DNA of 64,000 nt. Origin: Blastobasis lacticolella (lineage: Eukaryota > Arthropoda > Insecta > Lepidoptera > Blastobasidae). Location: contig LR990050.1 of the NCBI GenBank assembly GCA_905147135.1, positions 1,810,501 through 1,874,500 of the forward strand. Reading direction: 5' to 3'. Every line of letters begins with the position of its first letter. Position 1 is the first letter of the stretch. A program made the position numbers and the translations under genes. Of this stretch, positions 11,126 through 22,680 are shown piece by piece. The notes under the pieces are model-generated. The model searched no databases. It saw only the letters and a program-made list of their open reading frames with translations, and was not told the origin of the DNA.

Positions 11126-11570
11126 AAGAACCTCTAGGCCTGTGCTAAACTCAACTGTGTAAAGTTCCCCTGCTACTAAGACAGTCGTGGCCCTGACGAA
11201 CCAGGATTTTCCTTAACGGTTTGTGCGAGTTAGATGGCAATCGCCGCATTTACTCGTAAAATTCAAAACACTATAGTTCTGCAGCCGTATCTGCTATCTC
11301 CGACAGTATACCACAATCTCGATGCAGTTGAGCAGGGACCAATCGCAGCAAGCCAGAGCCAGAGTTGTCTTGCTGCGATTGTTTTCAACTCAATTGCATC
11401 AAAATGGCAGCGCACAATCGAAGAAAGGCGGTACAACTCCTGGTAGGAATCCGCTTTCCTAGTAGAAGATCGTACTCTGGCTGGCAGATTTACCGCTGCT
11501 GAGACGAGTTTTACCGCCGTGATAAAGAAGAAACATAAAATAGAAAAACGTATGAAGAAGTAGTGCGTAC

Positions 11571-11706
11571 CAGCAGCGTGTTTGACGCAGAGCAGTCTCC
11601 TCGCGCGGCAGAGTGCGGCCCCGGCCGGCCGCGGGTGCGTGGTGCGCACGCAGCCGCAGCGGCGCAGCGTGCGCTGGAGCTCGCACTCCACCTTGCAGTA
11701 GTCCAT
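11571..11706 (-). CDS. Channel gene 1, cysteine-cluster exon
   Basis: Encodes DYCKVEC, then RRCGCV, LCRARRLLCV. This is the C-x-x-x-C ... C-x-C ... C ... C pattern of the extracellular cysteine-rich domain. The donor is G/GTACGC. The 5' boundary is uncertain because no AG occurs in the preceding pyrimidine tract. The reading frame would need either the AG inside TGCAAG or a non-canonical CCAC acceptor. I set the start at the ATG codon for convenience, not as a translation start. One replacement (Arg, Gly in unit 2) separates the copies. Confidence 0.68.
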
Positions 11707-11879
11707 GCGTGGAGGAGGGAGAATTGTAATTATTTTTCATTACGCAAAATATGAAGTGGGATGTGTAAATATGTCTGTGATATCATATCTGCTGTTTTCA
11801 AAACGGAGGAACCAATTTCGATGCGGTGTTTCTCTATTAATTACAATTAACTTATTATAATTACAAAGGCTTAACGCCC

Positions 11880-11955
11880 CTGTGTTGCTGATATCCATAG
11901 GCGGCGGTGACCATCAGGTGGCCCGCTTGTCTGTTTGTCTGCCGTATAACATGAA
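11880..11955 (-). repeat. Interspersed repeat R4, inverted copy
   Basis: Reverse complement of the 7325 repeat (CATCAGGTGGCCCGCTTG). Confidence 0.65.
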
Positions 11956-12094
11956 AACTTGTGCAAGAATTAATGTTCTGTTGTTCGAATAATTTACACG
12001 AATTTAAAGAACTTGTTACTCACAATATACCTTTCTACTTGCTCAAGCTATCGAATACAGCGATCTTAATCAAATAATCTTATTTAAATAATAA

Positions 12095-12450
12095 GAGCGT
12101 CGGTGGCCGGGCAGTCGAGTATCCAACTCGTAAGCGAGAGCTACCGGGTTTGAATCCCGCTGCGGCCATGTACCAATGACTCTTTTCTGAGTTATGTACA
12201 TTTGTTGAATTCTAACCGATGCTCTTACGGTTAGGGTAAACATCGTGATGAAACCTGCAAATTCAGGCAACTGAATTTGTACCCATGATCCATACTGGTC
12301 AGGTTCCCCTGGTAGCAGGGTCACGGAGGTCAGATGGTAGTCGCTCCACTGTCGCCTGATCGCCAAATCCTGGATCATGGTTAAGGCGGACCCCAGACCT
12401 TCGTTCTCGAGAGCCCAACCGGGACATTAACGCCAAGAAGATGATGATGA
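12095..12450 (+). mobile_element. SINE family 1, full-length, tRNA-derived
   Basis: Begins with a tRNA-like head (GGTGGCCGGGC box-A region; GGGTTTGAATCC box-B region), followed by a family-specific body and a (GAT)n tail. The head carries pol III promoter-like boxes but the sequence is a SINE, not a functional tRNA. Confidence 0.85.
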
Positions 12451-12543
12451 AGCTATCGAACACAGAGGCTATCTACCCTCTGGTTCAATTTTTTTACACT
12501 TCTAGCGCTTATTACTCTAATAATTAAATAGACAAAGAGATAC

Positions 12544-12812
12544 TTATGATAAGCAGGGAAATATGTGAGTCTCTCAAACGACAATCGACACTGCCGTAGT
12601 TCCTTGCTGAGGCTGAGGGCGTCCTCGGAGATCATGAATTCGCTCTTTCGGTATATGTACCATTGCTCGGTCCCTGGCGACATCGGGGTACCGTTCACAG
12701 CAGCATCCATGAAATACCCGCCAGCACAAACGATTATCTGGAATGGAAGATCACTTTTAATAGATAAAGGCAAAGTCCTCCACTCCTGTCCATTGAACGC
12801 TAATTCCTTCAA
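12544..12812 (-). CDS. Channel gene 1, central extracellular exon
   Basis: A 269-bp exon with acceptor CCCACACAG and donor AA/GTATCT. It starts on a codon boundary and gives 89 codons plus two bases. The product has FQIIV, then PGTEQWYIYRKSEFMIS and RQCRLSFERLTYFPAYH. These correspond to the family's central block (G-E-x-I-x-I, R-x-C-x-F, Y-x-x-Y) just before the conserved C-x-x-E-C cluster. It differs from gene 2 at several residues (G/R, L/S, I/V, C/S), which is more replacement change than in the TM1 exon. Confidence 0.78.
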
Positions 12813-12879
12813 CTGTGTGGGCTCTCTACGGTGCCCTTTTTCATTTATCGCTTCAGCACATATTTATACATGAGGAGCT

Positions 12880-13330
12880 GTCCGCCGTGATTCCGCTTGC
12901 TCTTCCCACGTTCGGCATAAAAGATGCGTTTCTTCAGTCGATGATACCCCCGATGAACTGTCGAGCGCCCTGAACCTCCTCCTGGAGGCTCAGGACGACT
13001 CGACAGAGCCGTTTCAGCGGCCCCCGTAGGCGCCCAATCCCAATTCACAGCAGCAGGACCCTCTTCTGGGGTCTCGCTATAATTTCTCCAGCGTATGCTC
13101 CGTAAGAAGTGACGTTGGTGTCGCCTCCGATGAAACCTGGAAAGCTCTTCCGGCTTCCAGGGGTGTTTAGCAGTAGCAGTGTTTAGCCTAGGTCCCTTTT
13201 TTTGGCGAGTCGTGCATAACAAGTCCGGCCGGCCGGCCGGTACCTACTTATGAGAGTTCACCTCCTCCCTCCCAACCGCAATACCGGAGGGTGCCCATTT
13301 CCTTTGAGTTGGGCGCGAAAAAAAAAGTCG
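12880..13330 (-). repeat. GC-rich interspersed repeat, also at 47240-47740
   Basis: Contains GGCCGGCCGGCCGG and a 125-codon open frame on the minus strand. The frame is broken in the unit 2 copy by a CACCCCGTCCCTACGGGGTG hairpin insertion and other changes. I treat it as a repeat, not a gene. Confidence 0.4.
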
Positions 13331-14299
13331 ATGATCTGGTATCCTACAATATAACTATAGGGTAAATACAATGTACTACAGTAACAATGCGTAATGGAAA
13401 TATTTAGTATTTCGGAAACCGGATAGTAATATTCTCAAAAAGGTTGGAAAGTTCCTACCTTCACGGCTAAAGCTGCCTTAACGGTTACTCTGGAAATTTT
13501 GTTTTGCTCTGTAAAAAATTTATTAATACCTTTTAAGCTATTGCATAGCGTTTATCGCGGGCTTTGAGCGCGGCGACCGAATCAAGAAATTCCGTAACGA
13601 AAAAAACCTAACACCCCCCACTCCGACCGGCACAGCGGTGCGGCGTTGAAAGCCGTGCATCGTCTAATGTCGTTTCAGTTCGGCAGACTTCGGCACGGTG
13701 TTTGTGTGCGTGCGACTAGACGTATGCGTGTAGACTAGCTGCTAACTGCTCATACGAATACAAATACAAATACTTTGTCAAAGTGGCAAGTTGGTATCTA
13801 GGAAGTATCTTTATAAGAAACACATTACAATTCATTATAACTGATTCTATCTCTTTTAGTCACAATGCTAGGTGAGACAGCGTGCTTTTTGGCCGCGTCC
13901 ACGAGTGAGTTCGAGCCCGCGACTAGTTGAACTTTAACGTGTATGTATATGTACGAAGCTCGCATTAATTAGCTCGAATTAATATCAAAAAATAAAAAAT
14001 ACTGCATAAATAAAACAAATAAATAATTATAATTGCATAAGTTGATAAAAAATGCTATGCAATAGCTTTACCGCGGCAGTCCCCGAAAGCCACACGTATT
14101 TTTTATCACCGCAACTTCGTCTGTTCGTCCATCGTACAAGACTGTAAAATTACATCAAAATCCGTTCAGCAGTTTTTACGAAATTACCTATCAAACTTTA
14201 TCTTACAACCACCCGCACAACTCACAATAACTAACACAATACAACAACCCAATAACTCAACTTACTCCGAAAACACAATAAAGAATAAGTTCAGCATAC

Positions 14300-14441
14300 C
14301 CATTTATATGAAATATCAACGTTGCGGGTTACGGTCTGACTTTGATTGACCACTATGGTGACGCCGCTTGTTGGCCCAACGCGATCCGTGACCCAGTTTC
14401 GGGGCTCTGTCATTCTACTCGTCCCAAACTCAGCCATCTCC
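14300..14441 (-). CDS. Channel gene 1, candidate exon (GP-SG-V motif)
   Basis: A 142-bp segment with acceptor CTTTCGCAG and donor TGG/GTATGC. It is open throughout and phase-compatible with both neighbours: it starts by completing the preceding Arg codon and ends on a codon boundary. It contains NWVTDRVGPTSGVTIVVN, similar to the G-x-GL-x-V-x-LN stretch of pickpocket channels. The only difference from unit 2 is silent. The CxWxG and CYxFN cysteine motifs usually found just before this point are absent, so another exon between 14441 and 16706 may have been missed. Confidence 0.45.
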
Positions 14442-15643
14442 CTGCGAAAGACTAGGGGTTTTAAATTATCCTTAATTATATAGAACTACAATCTGTAAGA
14501 AAAGTTTAGTCAGTTATCGTTAGTGAGAAATTCTGGTGCCGTGTTCTGGGGTTCAATCCAATGTTTTTTTATTACGGCAGTCCCATGTCATCCCATGTCA
14601 TAGTCCAAAGGATACACAATGGTGAAAGCTCGTTTCACGTCCGAATCCGAATTGAAATGTAATGTTTTTACGTAAAACCGCAACTAAAATGCGCCTGGAG
14701 TCATTCGTAACTACAACAACCATGTATGAGAAGGCAATCTACGTAATGCTACACAATTGCTACGCGACTGCTCCGCGGAGGCTTCGCAATTCCTACTATA
14801 CCTTAGTTACTTTCCCGTGAGACAAAGTGTAAACAAAGAAAACAATGGTTGTCAAACTTACAACAATATCACGTTTGTAAGGATACGAATCCCGGACCAA
14901 CTTTCTTTTACATATTTGAATATGTTAATAACAGTCTCTTTATCTGTAGAACGCATTGGAGAGTCTTGAAACGCTTTTTCTTCAGCGAATAAAATTTCAT
15001 GCATTTCTCGAACTAGGTTCACTCATTTTGAACCGAATTAACGTGCAGATAACAAAAACTTAACTATAACAAAATGTAAAAACGTAACTCAATAATAAAA
15101 CTTAACAAAAATAATAACTTTTACAGAGAACAACCTCAAAATATGAAAATAATCGGAAAGTAATGGCACTCGTGTCAACAAGTTGATCAAGAGTAAAAAT
15201 TTCGAACATTACCCGGCTAAATACAAAAGCTGAAAATTTTACATTTGAAATAACTGTTTATCTTCATTTAGTGTTATTAAAACTCGTTCATAGTTTGATA
15301 TTCACCGTGCTTTAAGGTATTTTATAAGACTAACAATTATATTAAGAATAACCGGTAAATTTATAATCTATTTTATGTTTATTTTTTCATAAATGGTTAG
15401 TTTTGGTTGAAAAATAACACCTAACATAATCTGTTTTATGTTTTATTTATAAGCGCAAGGCCCTAGTTAAAATAGCAATTATTGGATGAATGTTCTGTAA
15501 TTGATGAAAATATGGTATTATAAATAACCTTTTTGTGGTTTGTTTACATTTTGTCTCACGGGAAAGTAAAAATGGTGTAGGATGCTTCACGATTGCTACG
15601 CGAAAGCTACACAATTGCCACAGGATTGCTACGCGGATGCTAC

Positions 15644-15812
15644 CTGATTGGACCATGGTTACTGAATGTGCAGGTTTCATCACGATGTTTTCCCTCACCG
15701 TAAGAGCGTCTGTTAGTGTTCAACTCATGTACATAACTCGATCATAATTCATGTCATTGGTACATGAAACTTACGAGTCGTCAGTAGTGAAACCGCTTGG
15801 CCACCGACGCTT
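15644..15812 (-). mobile_element. SINE family 1 fragment
   Basis: Inverted body plus diverged head ending CCACCGACGCTT. Duplicated in unit 2 at 50104-50271. Confidence 0.7.
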
Positions 15813-16705
15813 AATAATCATTTTCGACAGATAAAACATTGTTGGCCTTGTCCTCAATTAGACCTAGTACAAAATTGGAGCTAATTTAGGATTACCTGAG
15901 CAAGGATCTACCATTAAAGACACAGCAGAAGCCACAACTAGCTATTTCCATTCGAAATATTGATGAACAGTTGACTGTTGAACCAAAAAGACGACACCTG
16001 AAAAAAAATTGAGTCATTAGTCGCTTGGTTTGACGAAAGTGAAAAATGATTTTTGTTAATCTGGCATTCTACAAATCTGGCATTTTTCTAGTCTGACATT
16101 CGCCTGATCTGATACTATACTAACCTGACTTTCTTCGTCAAAACGCAACATAAAATCTAACTATAGATAGACCATATACAACTGATATATCGCTCGCGGG
16201 GTGGCAGGCGGGAGGGGCGGCATCTCGTGGTTGTTACGGGGCTGAACGAGGGGGCGCGGGGCAGGGAACTCAAGTGTTTTCCGAGAAACGTCATGAAATG
16301 AACAAAAACTCACTGTCCAGCGCCCCCCGCGTTCATTACCGAAATATCGATTTTGAACATCCATATTTGCCGAAACATCACCCTACCTTTTGCTCCGCAT
16401 GCGGGGTCGATCTATAGGTAGCCTGTTATGGCATTGTAATAGCCAAATAGGTATCTTTTGTCACATTTCACAACTTTTATTATTATTAGAATCAAAATAT
16501 AAAATTATCGAAAAAAGCAGAAATAAAAACAATTAAGAAGGCCTTGGATACCCCCTGGAAACTATCTGGATGCCGTCTTATTATGAATATCAAGAGCCTA
16601 GATGTAGGAAGTCTAGAGTTCCTATGGTTATACCTAACTGCTCCAAAAGGCCGTTTATCACACAACGGGAAAGTTTACGTCGGAATTAGGATTAAATTAA
16701 CCAAC

Positions 16706-16897
16706 CTTAAAATACTTTCTTCACACGTCGCGAACAACATCGTGGCAGCCTGTTCTATGCCGATTCCGTTCAGGTCTAAAATACTTTCAAGCGTATACAG
16801 GTCTCTGGTCGTATATTTGACGTCAGGCGCGTAAAATACAGCCAATTGCTGGATTATACTCTTTACATGAGTCTCGTTCATGTAAGCAGGTAATTTT
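16706..16897 (-). CDS. Channel gene 1, first extracellular exon
   Basis: A 192-bp exon with acceptor TTTCTCAG and donor AG/GTTGGT. Its first base completes the codon left by the TM1 exon (GT+A = Val), giving a continuous frame from AFLSK into KLPAY. It ends with MLFATCEESIL plus two bases, matching the conserved cysteine (CEESIL-type) block that follows the first variable loop in pickpocket proteins. One replacement (His, Tyr in gene 2) and three silent differences separate it from the unit 2 exon. Confidence 0.78.
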
Positions 16898-16929
16898 CTG
16901 AGAAATGCAACTTATATTAGTGGTCATCT

Positions 16930-17212
16930 AAGCGTTAATGTCGCGGTTGTGCTATCGCGTGCGAGGACCCGGGGTCCGCCTTGACCGTGATCCACGATTT
17001 GGCAGATCAGGTAAAGTGAAGCATCTGCCATCTGACCTGCGTGACACTGTTAACAGAAGAACATGACCAGATTGATGCTTACGCATTCAGTCGCCTGAAT
17101 GTGCAGGTTTCATCACGACGTTTCCCCTCACCGCATGAGCATCGTTTCGTGTTCAACTAATATATAAAACTCAGACAACAGTCATTAGTACATGGCTGCA
17201 CTGGGGTTCATT
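16930..17212 (-). mobile_element. SINE family 1 fragment
   Basis: Inverted copy with 3' body first (GGGGTCCGCCTTGACC) and a truncated head. Counterpart at 51391-51676. Confidence 0.7.
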
Positions 17213-17380
17213 ATAGGCGCCTTAATGTCCAAATTAAAAGGCCTAATTATTTTTTACCTAAGTGATAATTAAGATTTAACACAATTGTTATTGTATTAAA
17301 ATGTATAAAAATATCAGCTGTCTTTGACTTTTTTTTAAATCTTTATTTAAAGAGCTTGGTCACAATTTTCTCCGTTCCAA

Positions 17381-19789
17381 ACTGTAACACCCCTTCCCCT
17401 GACCTTAAATACTAAACCACTTACTTACAAGACAGAGACGTCTCTAGCTATAAAACATGTAACTTACACATAAAATACATTGGCCGTACATCGTGATCGT
17501 CTAGCTTTAGATACATTACAAGGACCCTCTACGTTGTGTGTTTGATAAAAATCGTGTGTCTAAATAATACCTCTAAGTTGATAAAATATCGCTAGATTAA
17601 TGGAAAACTCATTTAAGGGAAATGCGTTATATAGAATCACCGAATGGAAAGGTAAACCGTACAACTAGCGGGAGAACAAATCCGCAAACAAGATAAACAT
17701 ATTAAAAACCGCGCACGATGTGAAGTCTAAATTATCCGTGAAACAATTGAAAACATACTTAGGTTCGTCAAAGGAATGCATCGTGTAAAATCGCGAGTCT
17801 AATAAAACATCAATTCCGCACATGTAGTAAACGACAATTAAAATTTGTCGTTTAGATAAAACAAGCAGATATAAATTTAAAACATGCAACTTAGCTCTAG
17901 AACTGATCTTCATCGTATCTGGTCGTCGGGCGACGAATGACGGGCGATCGACGCACATCGCGGCATCCGAGCGTTAACATCTTCTTTCTTCGTGGCCACT
18001 CCTAATCCCTATGGTTGTGAAATCACCTAACACAGACCTGACCCTAATGAGTTATGAAATATGGACACTTTAGGTCTCGGAAATACCCTAATCGATAGGA
18101 TAACTCTGGGCTCCCTGCCAACCTTCACCCAGGCCAAACACGAGCATATGGACCACATGTCCTGCTCATGCGTCCAGCGAAACCTTGACATCAAACGAAC
18201 CAGTGACCTATTGTCTACTTCGCTCAAACCGTCATCATCTCATCGTACTTCCGTTCCAGCCTATTTTTGCTTGCAAGCGGTCGAGAGACTATTATTTTAA
18301 TTTTATTTACGCGCACTCGGCGTGTTTTGATATTGGTGTCGGGACGCTAATGGCTGAGCCCACCTATCGACCTAACTCGATTGTCCGTGAATTAAATGTC
18401 GTTAAAGCATTAAAAATCACAAAGTTTTTAAGCGGACACGAGGCAAAGCCATTCCAAGATCCGGTGGCAAACCCACGGTGTTAAACCGTCTAAAAGTACA
18501 TGGAGCACAAATCAGTTTCCTGACATCACTCAACAGAGTGTGGTCCACGTCCGATCCGGCCTTGGTTCCCTGTGTAGTGATGTTTGCTATGGTTACAGGT
18601 GACCTTTGTCTTGGAATTTGTGCGCAGCACGTTACCAGAACTGTACCCATATGTGTATTCTAGGTGATAGTTAGTTTTTATAAATTTAGAAGTTGAGAAT
18701 TTATTTTACGGATGTTTCGGATTTAATTATTTTAAGCAGTGTCTTTAAAAGAATAACTAGTGGTCGGTTTAATTTGATTAAACAACTTTCAGTTTCTAAC
18801 ACAAAACTAAGCCTATCTTCATCTTCCACTCTTTAGTATAACTACGTGATGGCCCTACCAAAATACATAATTAAATAACAGACTTACTGCAAATGCTCGT
18901 ACCAGCACAAGTCACCAACATACCCGAGTATAAACTAAAATAGTATACGATAGACAACACTATGAAATCAACACACAAGAGATACCTAATGCTCGTACAA
19001 AACGTAGATCACCGACTCTAACACTCGACAAACCTCTCGACAGTCCTCTCGTGCTTGCGCGCGCGCACTCTTCGTATCAACGAAAGACCCCTAGCCGAAG
19101 AACAACCATCCAGTCCCGGGACCTTAGACCAACTGTCGTTCTCGTCTTGCTTCCCTTCGCCCCTCGACCCCGCATCCTAAAGCGTGAGAAAGCTCACCAT
19201 TTGACCAACACGTGTTACACAATTTCTCCATGAATGACAAGGTCCGCTTGTCGGCACTCTTTGTTTTTTTCCGGGACTACCTATCGCTTGTGCAACAAAA
19301 AATATAACGACGCAACGCTAATAGAAATTGCAGTAAAAAATAAAGAAACGGTCTCGCCTGCCCTAAAGACAAATGCACGTACCATTTTTTCTAAAAAATA
19401 TTGCAATAGAGACTAGGGAACAATATGCTTGCTGTGAAGGAACGAAGTCACCGTCGTTTCTTAGTTAATTGCCGCTTCCAAAACATCTTAATAAATTCCG
19501 TTGTTGACAATAGCCCACATGTGCGCAGCGGCGTCGGTTAAAATCCCGAAAAGGCATTTCTAAAACGATACTTTGTTTATTTGTTCTTTGGTATTTCCAA
19601 ATTGCTAAAGCGATCACAATGCACCCCAATACAAAACCCGCCATTAAAGTTGTGTGCTATTATTTAGTCACCCGAACATTGCGCATTTAAACTCGACATA
19701 CAAATACTTTTCGAAATCGCATATCTATAGTGACGTAGGTAATAACTAATCTATTGGAACGTACTTATGGCACATAAGGACCGTTCCAA
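17381..19789. other. 2.4 kb segment present only in unit 1
   Basis: The 9-mer CCGTTCCAA lies immediately before it (17372-17380) and at its end (19781-19789). Unit 2 has one 9-mer and no insert. This fits either an insertion with target duplication or a unit 2 deletion between direct repeats. The insert starts close to TGTAACACCCC, an LTR-like edge, but no partner LTR or coding frame was recognised. Open frames at 17665-17958 and 18027-18484 have no identifiable domain. Confidence 0.6.
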
Positions 19790-20033
19790 TACCCAACCTA
19801 ACTAATTTATAAAGTGCTTTATCAGCCCTTGATAAAGGGGATGCTAGAACACAGTTACATACACCAACTTCTTTAAATTGATCACATTTACGCAATGAAT
19901 CATTTAGCTTTCTTTGACTTGCCATAAATATAAAAAGCGGTTCCATTGCGGCTGTGTAAAAAACGATACATCATCATCATCACGCTAAATGAGGTTCTTT
20001 TGTTGTCGGGAGGTACCACACCATAACATTTCC

Positions 20034-20280
20034 GATCCTAAGTGGTAGATATCTAGGTAGGTAGTTGTAGTCTGTCACGCAGAGGTCCCGGGTTCGATTA
20101 ACGGCCGGGCAGAAATTGAAGTGATGAATTTTAATTTCTGTTACGGGCCTGGATGTAGTATGTATAATAAGTAGGTATGTATACAAAAATATATGTAAGT
20201 AGTTTAACAGTTTCCTAGCACCCGTAACACAAGCTTTGTTTACTTTGGGGCAAGATGGCGCTGTGTGAATAATAATGGTC
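20034..20280 (+). mobile_element. SINE family 2 copy
   Basis: Contains AGGTCCCGGGTTCGATTAAC (box-B-like), AGAAATTGAAGTGATGA and the GATGGCGCTGTGTGAAT end. Counterpart at 52090-52330. Confidence 0.75.
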
Positions 20281-20320
20281 CAAGGATATTTATTATTATA
20301 TTATAAGGCCGCGTAGTATC

Positions 20321-20563
20321 CGGCAGAGTAGAATAGCACCAACCCCTTACACTCGTGGGTGTCGTACAAGGCGACTAATGTTTTCGAGGCAAAAGATCTA
20401 GAGTTGCCGTAGACTGGAAAATGGGCAACAGCGTTTTCCATTGATACATTTACAACACTGCGATCTCCAACCCGCCTGCCAAGCGTGGAGATTATGGCAA
20501 TAACCTCCCCTTTCGTGGGAGAGGCCCTAAGTTCTGCAGTGGACTGTTGTGTGCTGTGATGAA
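20321..20563 (+). repeat. Interspersed repeat R3
   Basis: Starts with CCGCGTAGTATCCGGCAGAG, has AGAATAGCACCAACCCCTTA and ends with TGTGATGA. This looks like the 3' end of a non-LTR or SINE family. Other copies: 31704, 39838, 52363, 58736 and 60418 (partial). Confidence 0.7.
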
Positions 20564-20599
20564 TAATTTATTAATATTATTAAAAAAGCTTACACTTAC

Positions 20600-20800
20600 A
20601 CCTTAGAAAGGAACGCGTCGATCCTATGCGGGGGGAATAATATCTCCGGACACACAGCGATAGAAGGGAACGTCACGTTGAGCTTTATAGTCTCGTACTG
20701 CACCAGGTACGTCGGGTTGTCGTAGAACCTCTTTACGGTGGCCAAGACAACGGTGGTTGATATAAGCAACAGCACCAGCAGACAGATGATCCATGCTCTT
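20600..20800 (-). CDS. Channel gene 1, TM1 exon
   Basis: A 201-bp exon with acceptor AATCCCCCAG and a perfect donor GTAAGT. It begins with the third base of a codon and ends two bases into one. The product has a basic start (RRAW), a hydrophobic TM1 of about 20 residues (IICLLVLLLISTTVVLATV), then YLVQYE and FPSIAVCPE, which corresponds to the conserved FPAVTICN-like motif after TM1 in DEG/ENaC channels. Compared with the gene 2 exon there are six base differences: five are synonymous and one is in the split first codon. The N-terminal exon, with the usual HG gating motif, was not found upstream. Confidence 0.85.
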
Positions 20801-21129
20801 CTGGGGGATTGTTTATTTATTTTATTATTATTTTTATGTTCAAGAGCACAAGTAAATTTTGAGAAAGTTTTGCTTTGCAGCTGCAGCAACATACGTATTT
20901 CGACTATTTATTGCTGCATTCGCCAAATTGAGTTGGTTAATATAACTTGCTATGGTAACCTAAAATACTCAAGGTTATAGGTAATTCAGAGTATTTATAT
21001 TTCTAGTAAAATTCAGTTGCTACGTTCCGAGGCCACTACCGTCAAAACCACATTGGAAAAACTATACTTTAATTTCTATAGGTTACGGCCCGATTGTCCA
21101 CTGCCGCTGTCACCGGGAATAAGATGACG

Positions 21130-21590
21130 GTTAAGTAGTGACGCATACATTGACTATGACCGCCTGTCCACTGCACGCCTCGAGTGCCGTAAACAGGCGT
21201 GCGGTGGACAGGTAGCCATAGTAAATGTACCATCGCTACCTCGGCACCGTTATCTCGTTCTCGGTGACATAAAATCGGTTGTAGTTTTGGTGTTTATTAA
21301 TTACAAACAAACAATAAATTTTTTCATTATAATATTTATTATAAAGAGAAGTAGTGACGAATACATTTACTATGACCGCCTGTCCGCTGCACGCCTCGAG
21401 TGCCGTGGACAGGCGTGCGGTGGACAGGCAGCGTGTAGGCAGTTGTGTATCGCTACCTCGGCGCGTCATCTCTTTCTCGGTGACGTCCCGAGAACGATGG
21501 AGGTCTAAAGATTTTTTTAAATCGGCTGTAGTTTTAGAGTTACAAATAAACAATCAACTTTCTCTTTATAACATTTATTAGTATAGGTAA
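21130..21590. repeat. Local tandem duplication with hairpin
   Basis: A segment of about 210 bp appears twice in unit 1 (near 21130 and 21350) but once in unit 2 near 53165-53400. Each unit 1 copy contains CCTGTCCACTGCACGCC (or a close variant) facing GGCGTGCGGTGGACAGG, a 17-bp hairpin stem with one mismatch. Confidence 0.65.
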
Positions 21591-22244
21591 AATTGAAAAT
21601 TTATTTCATTAATGCTATACAGGGTGTTTCATAATACATGTATAAAGCCGTGAACTGGATGGAGTGCTAAACGTATTAAAACGATAGGTACAATTATTTT
21701 TTTCGTGCGTGGAATAGTTACCGAGAAAATGACTATCGAACTTTTTCTTTTTCAATGTCGATAATCACATTTTGAAAACGAAAGACCGCATCTCTAGAAA
21801 TCAGTTGTAATAGATCACTCACGTTCATAATCAGGTCAATCAACTGAATAATACAATTTTACCAGTTACAGATAGGATATAGGTTTTGTGCCTTTAAGTC
21901 TTTTCTACCTACCGTTTCATATGAGTTTTAAAATTCAATCTCAAGATCACTACGATAAATACCTCAAGTGGCTGGTTAATAAAATTATTATTACAAGCAG
22001 CTCGTGAGCAGTCCGGCACAAAAACAAGATATTTCGATGTTTGTTTCTACTTTAATTTATTTGTTTTTTGTTGCCTTCAACACAATGTTGCACCTAGGTA
22101 CATAGTCTTCAAACTAATTGCGAAAACACAATAAACATTAATAGGCAAAAAAGTTACAGCTTGATTTCGCGTCTGCGCCAGATCTTTTATTGTACTAGGC
22201 AGTCATGACTGAAGCAGGTGGACTATGTACGGGATACTGATATC

Positions 22245-22680
22245 ACAGGGTGTCCATAAAGTACATTCACTAGATTTTAATATTTTTGGAAAGTGCAGCA
22301 AAACTACACGATATTGTTGTTATACTTTTTTGTCTATTTTTTCACTCAGTTTACATCCTGTTGAATGCATGTGGTGAGTCTTGGCACAAGTTTATGCATT
22401 TCTCGTTGAACTTTTCCGCCAGCTCCGAAATAAGGAAAGATGTCATTTTAGTACCTATCTAATAGTAATTATTAAATTCTACTCATGTATGAATTCAAGA
22501 AGGTGAATATTAAATTTGAATAGCTGAAAAAATACCTAGCAACACTATTTACGTACTAGGATTTAAGCATTTAGGTTGCAGTCAACAAACATGCAGAACA
22601 GCAGATGCGTTGTCACTGTGAGGACTAAGATGAAATGCGTCATGCCTGTATTTGCACTGGCTTATTTTATGGACACCCCA
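22245..22680. mobile_element. Nested MITE-like element
   Basis: Opens with CAGGGTGTCCATAAA and closes with the reverse complement (TTTATGGACACCCC). It is about 436 bp with no coding. GTACTAGGC occurs near both sides (22193 and 22682), a possible target duplication if the true left edge is a little further out. Confidence 0.55.

Larger units (their letters stand above)
7131..20800 (-). pseudogene. DEG/ENaC (pickpocket-type) channel gene 1, lacks TM2 exon
   Basis: Family role: DEG/ENaC proteins form trimeric, amiloride-type sodium or cation channels in the plasma membrane, with two membrane segments and a cysteine-rich extracellular loop. Pickpocket members serve chemo- and mechanosensation in insects. 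Six recognisable or candidate exons (TM1, four extracellular pieces, pre-TM2) lie in the same order and with the same lengths as in gene 2. The last exon, which encodes TM2 and the GxS filter in genes 2 and 3, is missing: sequence left of 6765 is unrelated. Without TM2 a channel could not be made. An RTE element and other insertions sit in the introns. I infer a truncated paralogue, though a distant replacement exon outside the window cannot be excluded. Confidence 0.7.

Noticed and set aside
12095..12170. tRNA-like sequence with box A and box B
   Set aside because: It belongs to a dispersed SINE head with variable stem positions, not a functional tRNA gene; the same applies to other copies.
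12845..13222. 125-codon minus-strand frame
   Set aside because: The unit 2 copy is broken by indels and the sequence is a GC-rich interspersed repeat; no domain.
14442..14495. Strong acceptor TTTTCTTACAG upstream of the GP-SG-V candidate exon
   Set aside because: All three frames from this acceptor hit stops before the conserved open segment, so the downstream CGCAG acceptor was preferred.
17665..17958. 97-codon minus-strand frame with hydrophobic C-terminus, considered as a channel exon
   Set aside because: It lies in the 2.4 kb segment absent from unit 2, has no cysteine or filter motifs and no fitting splice phase.
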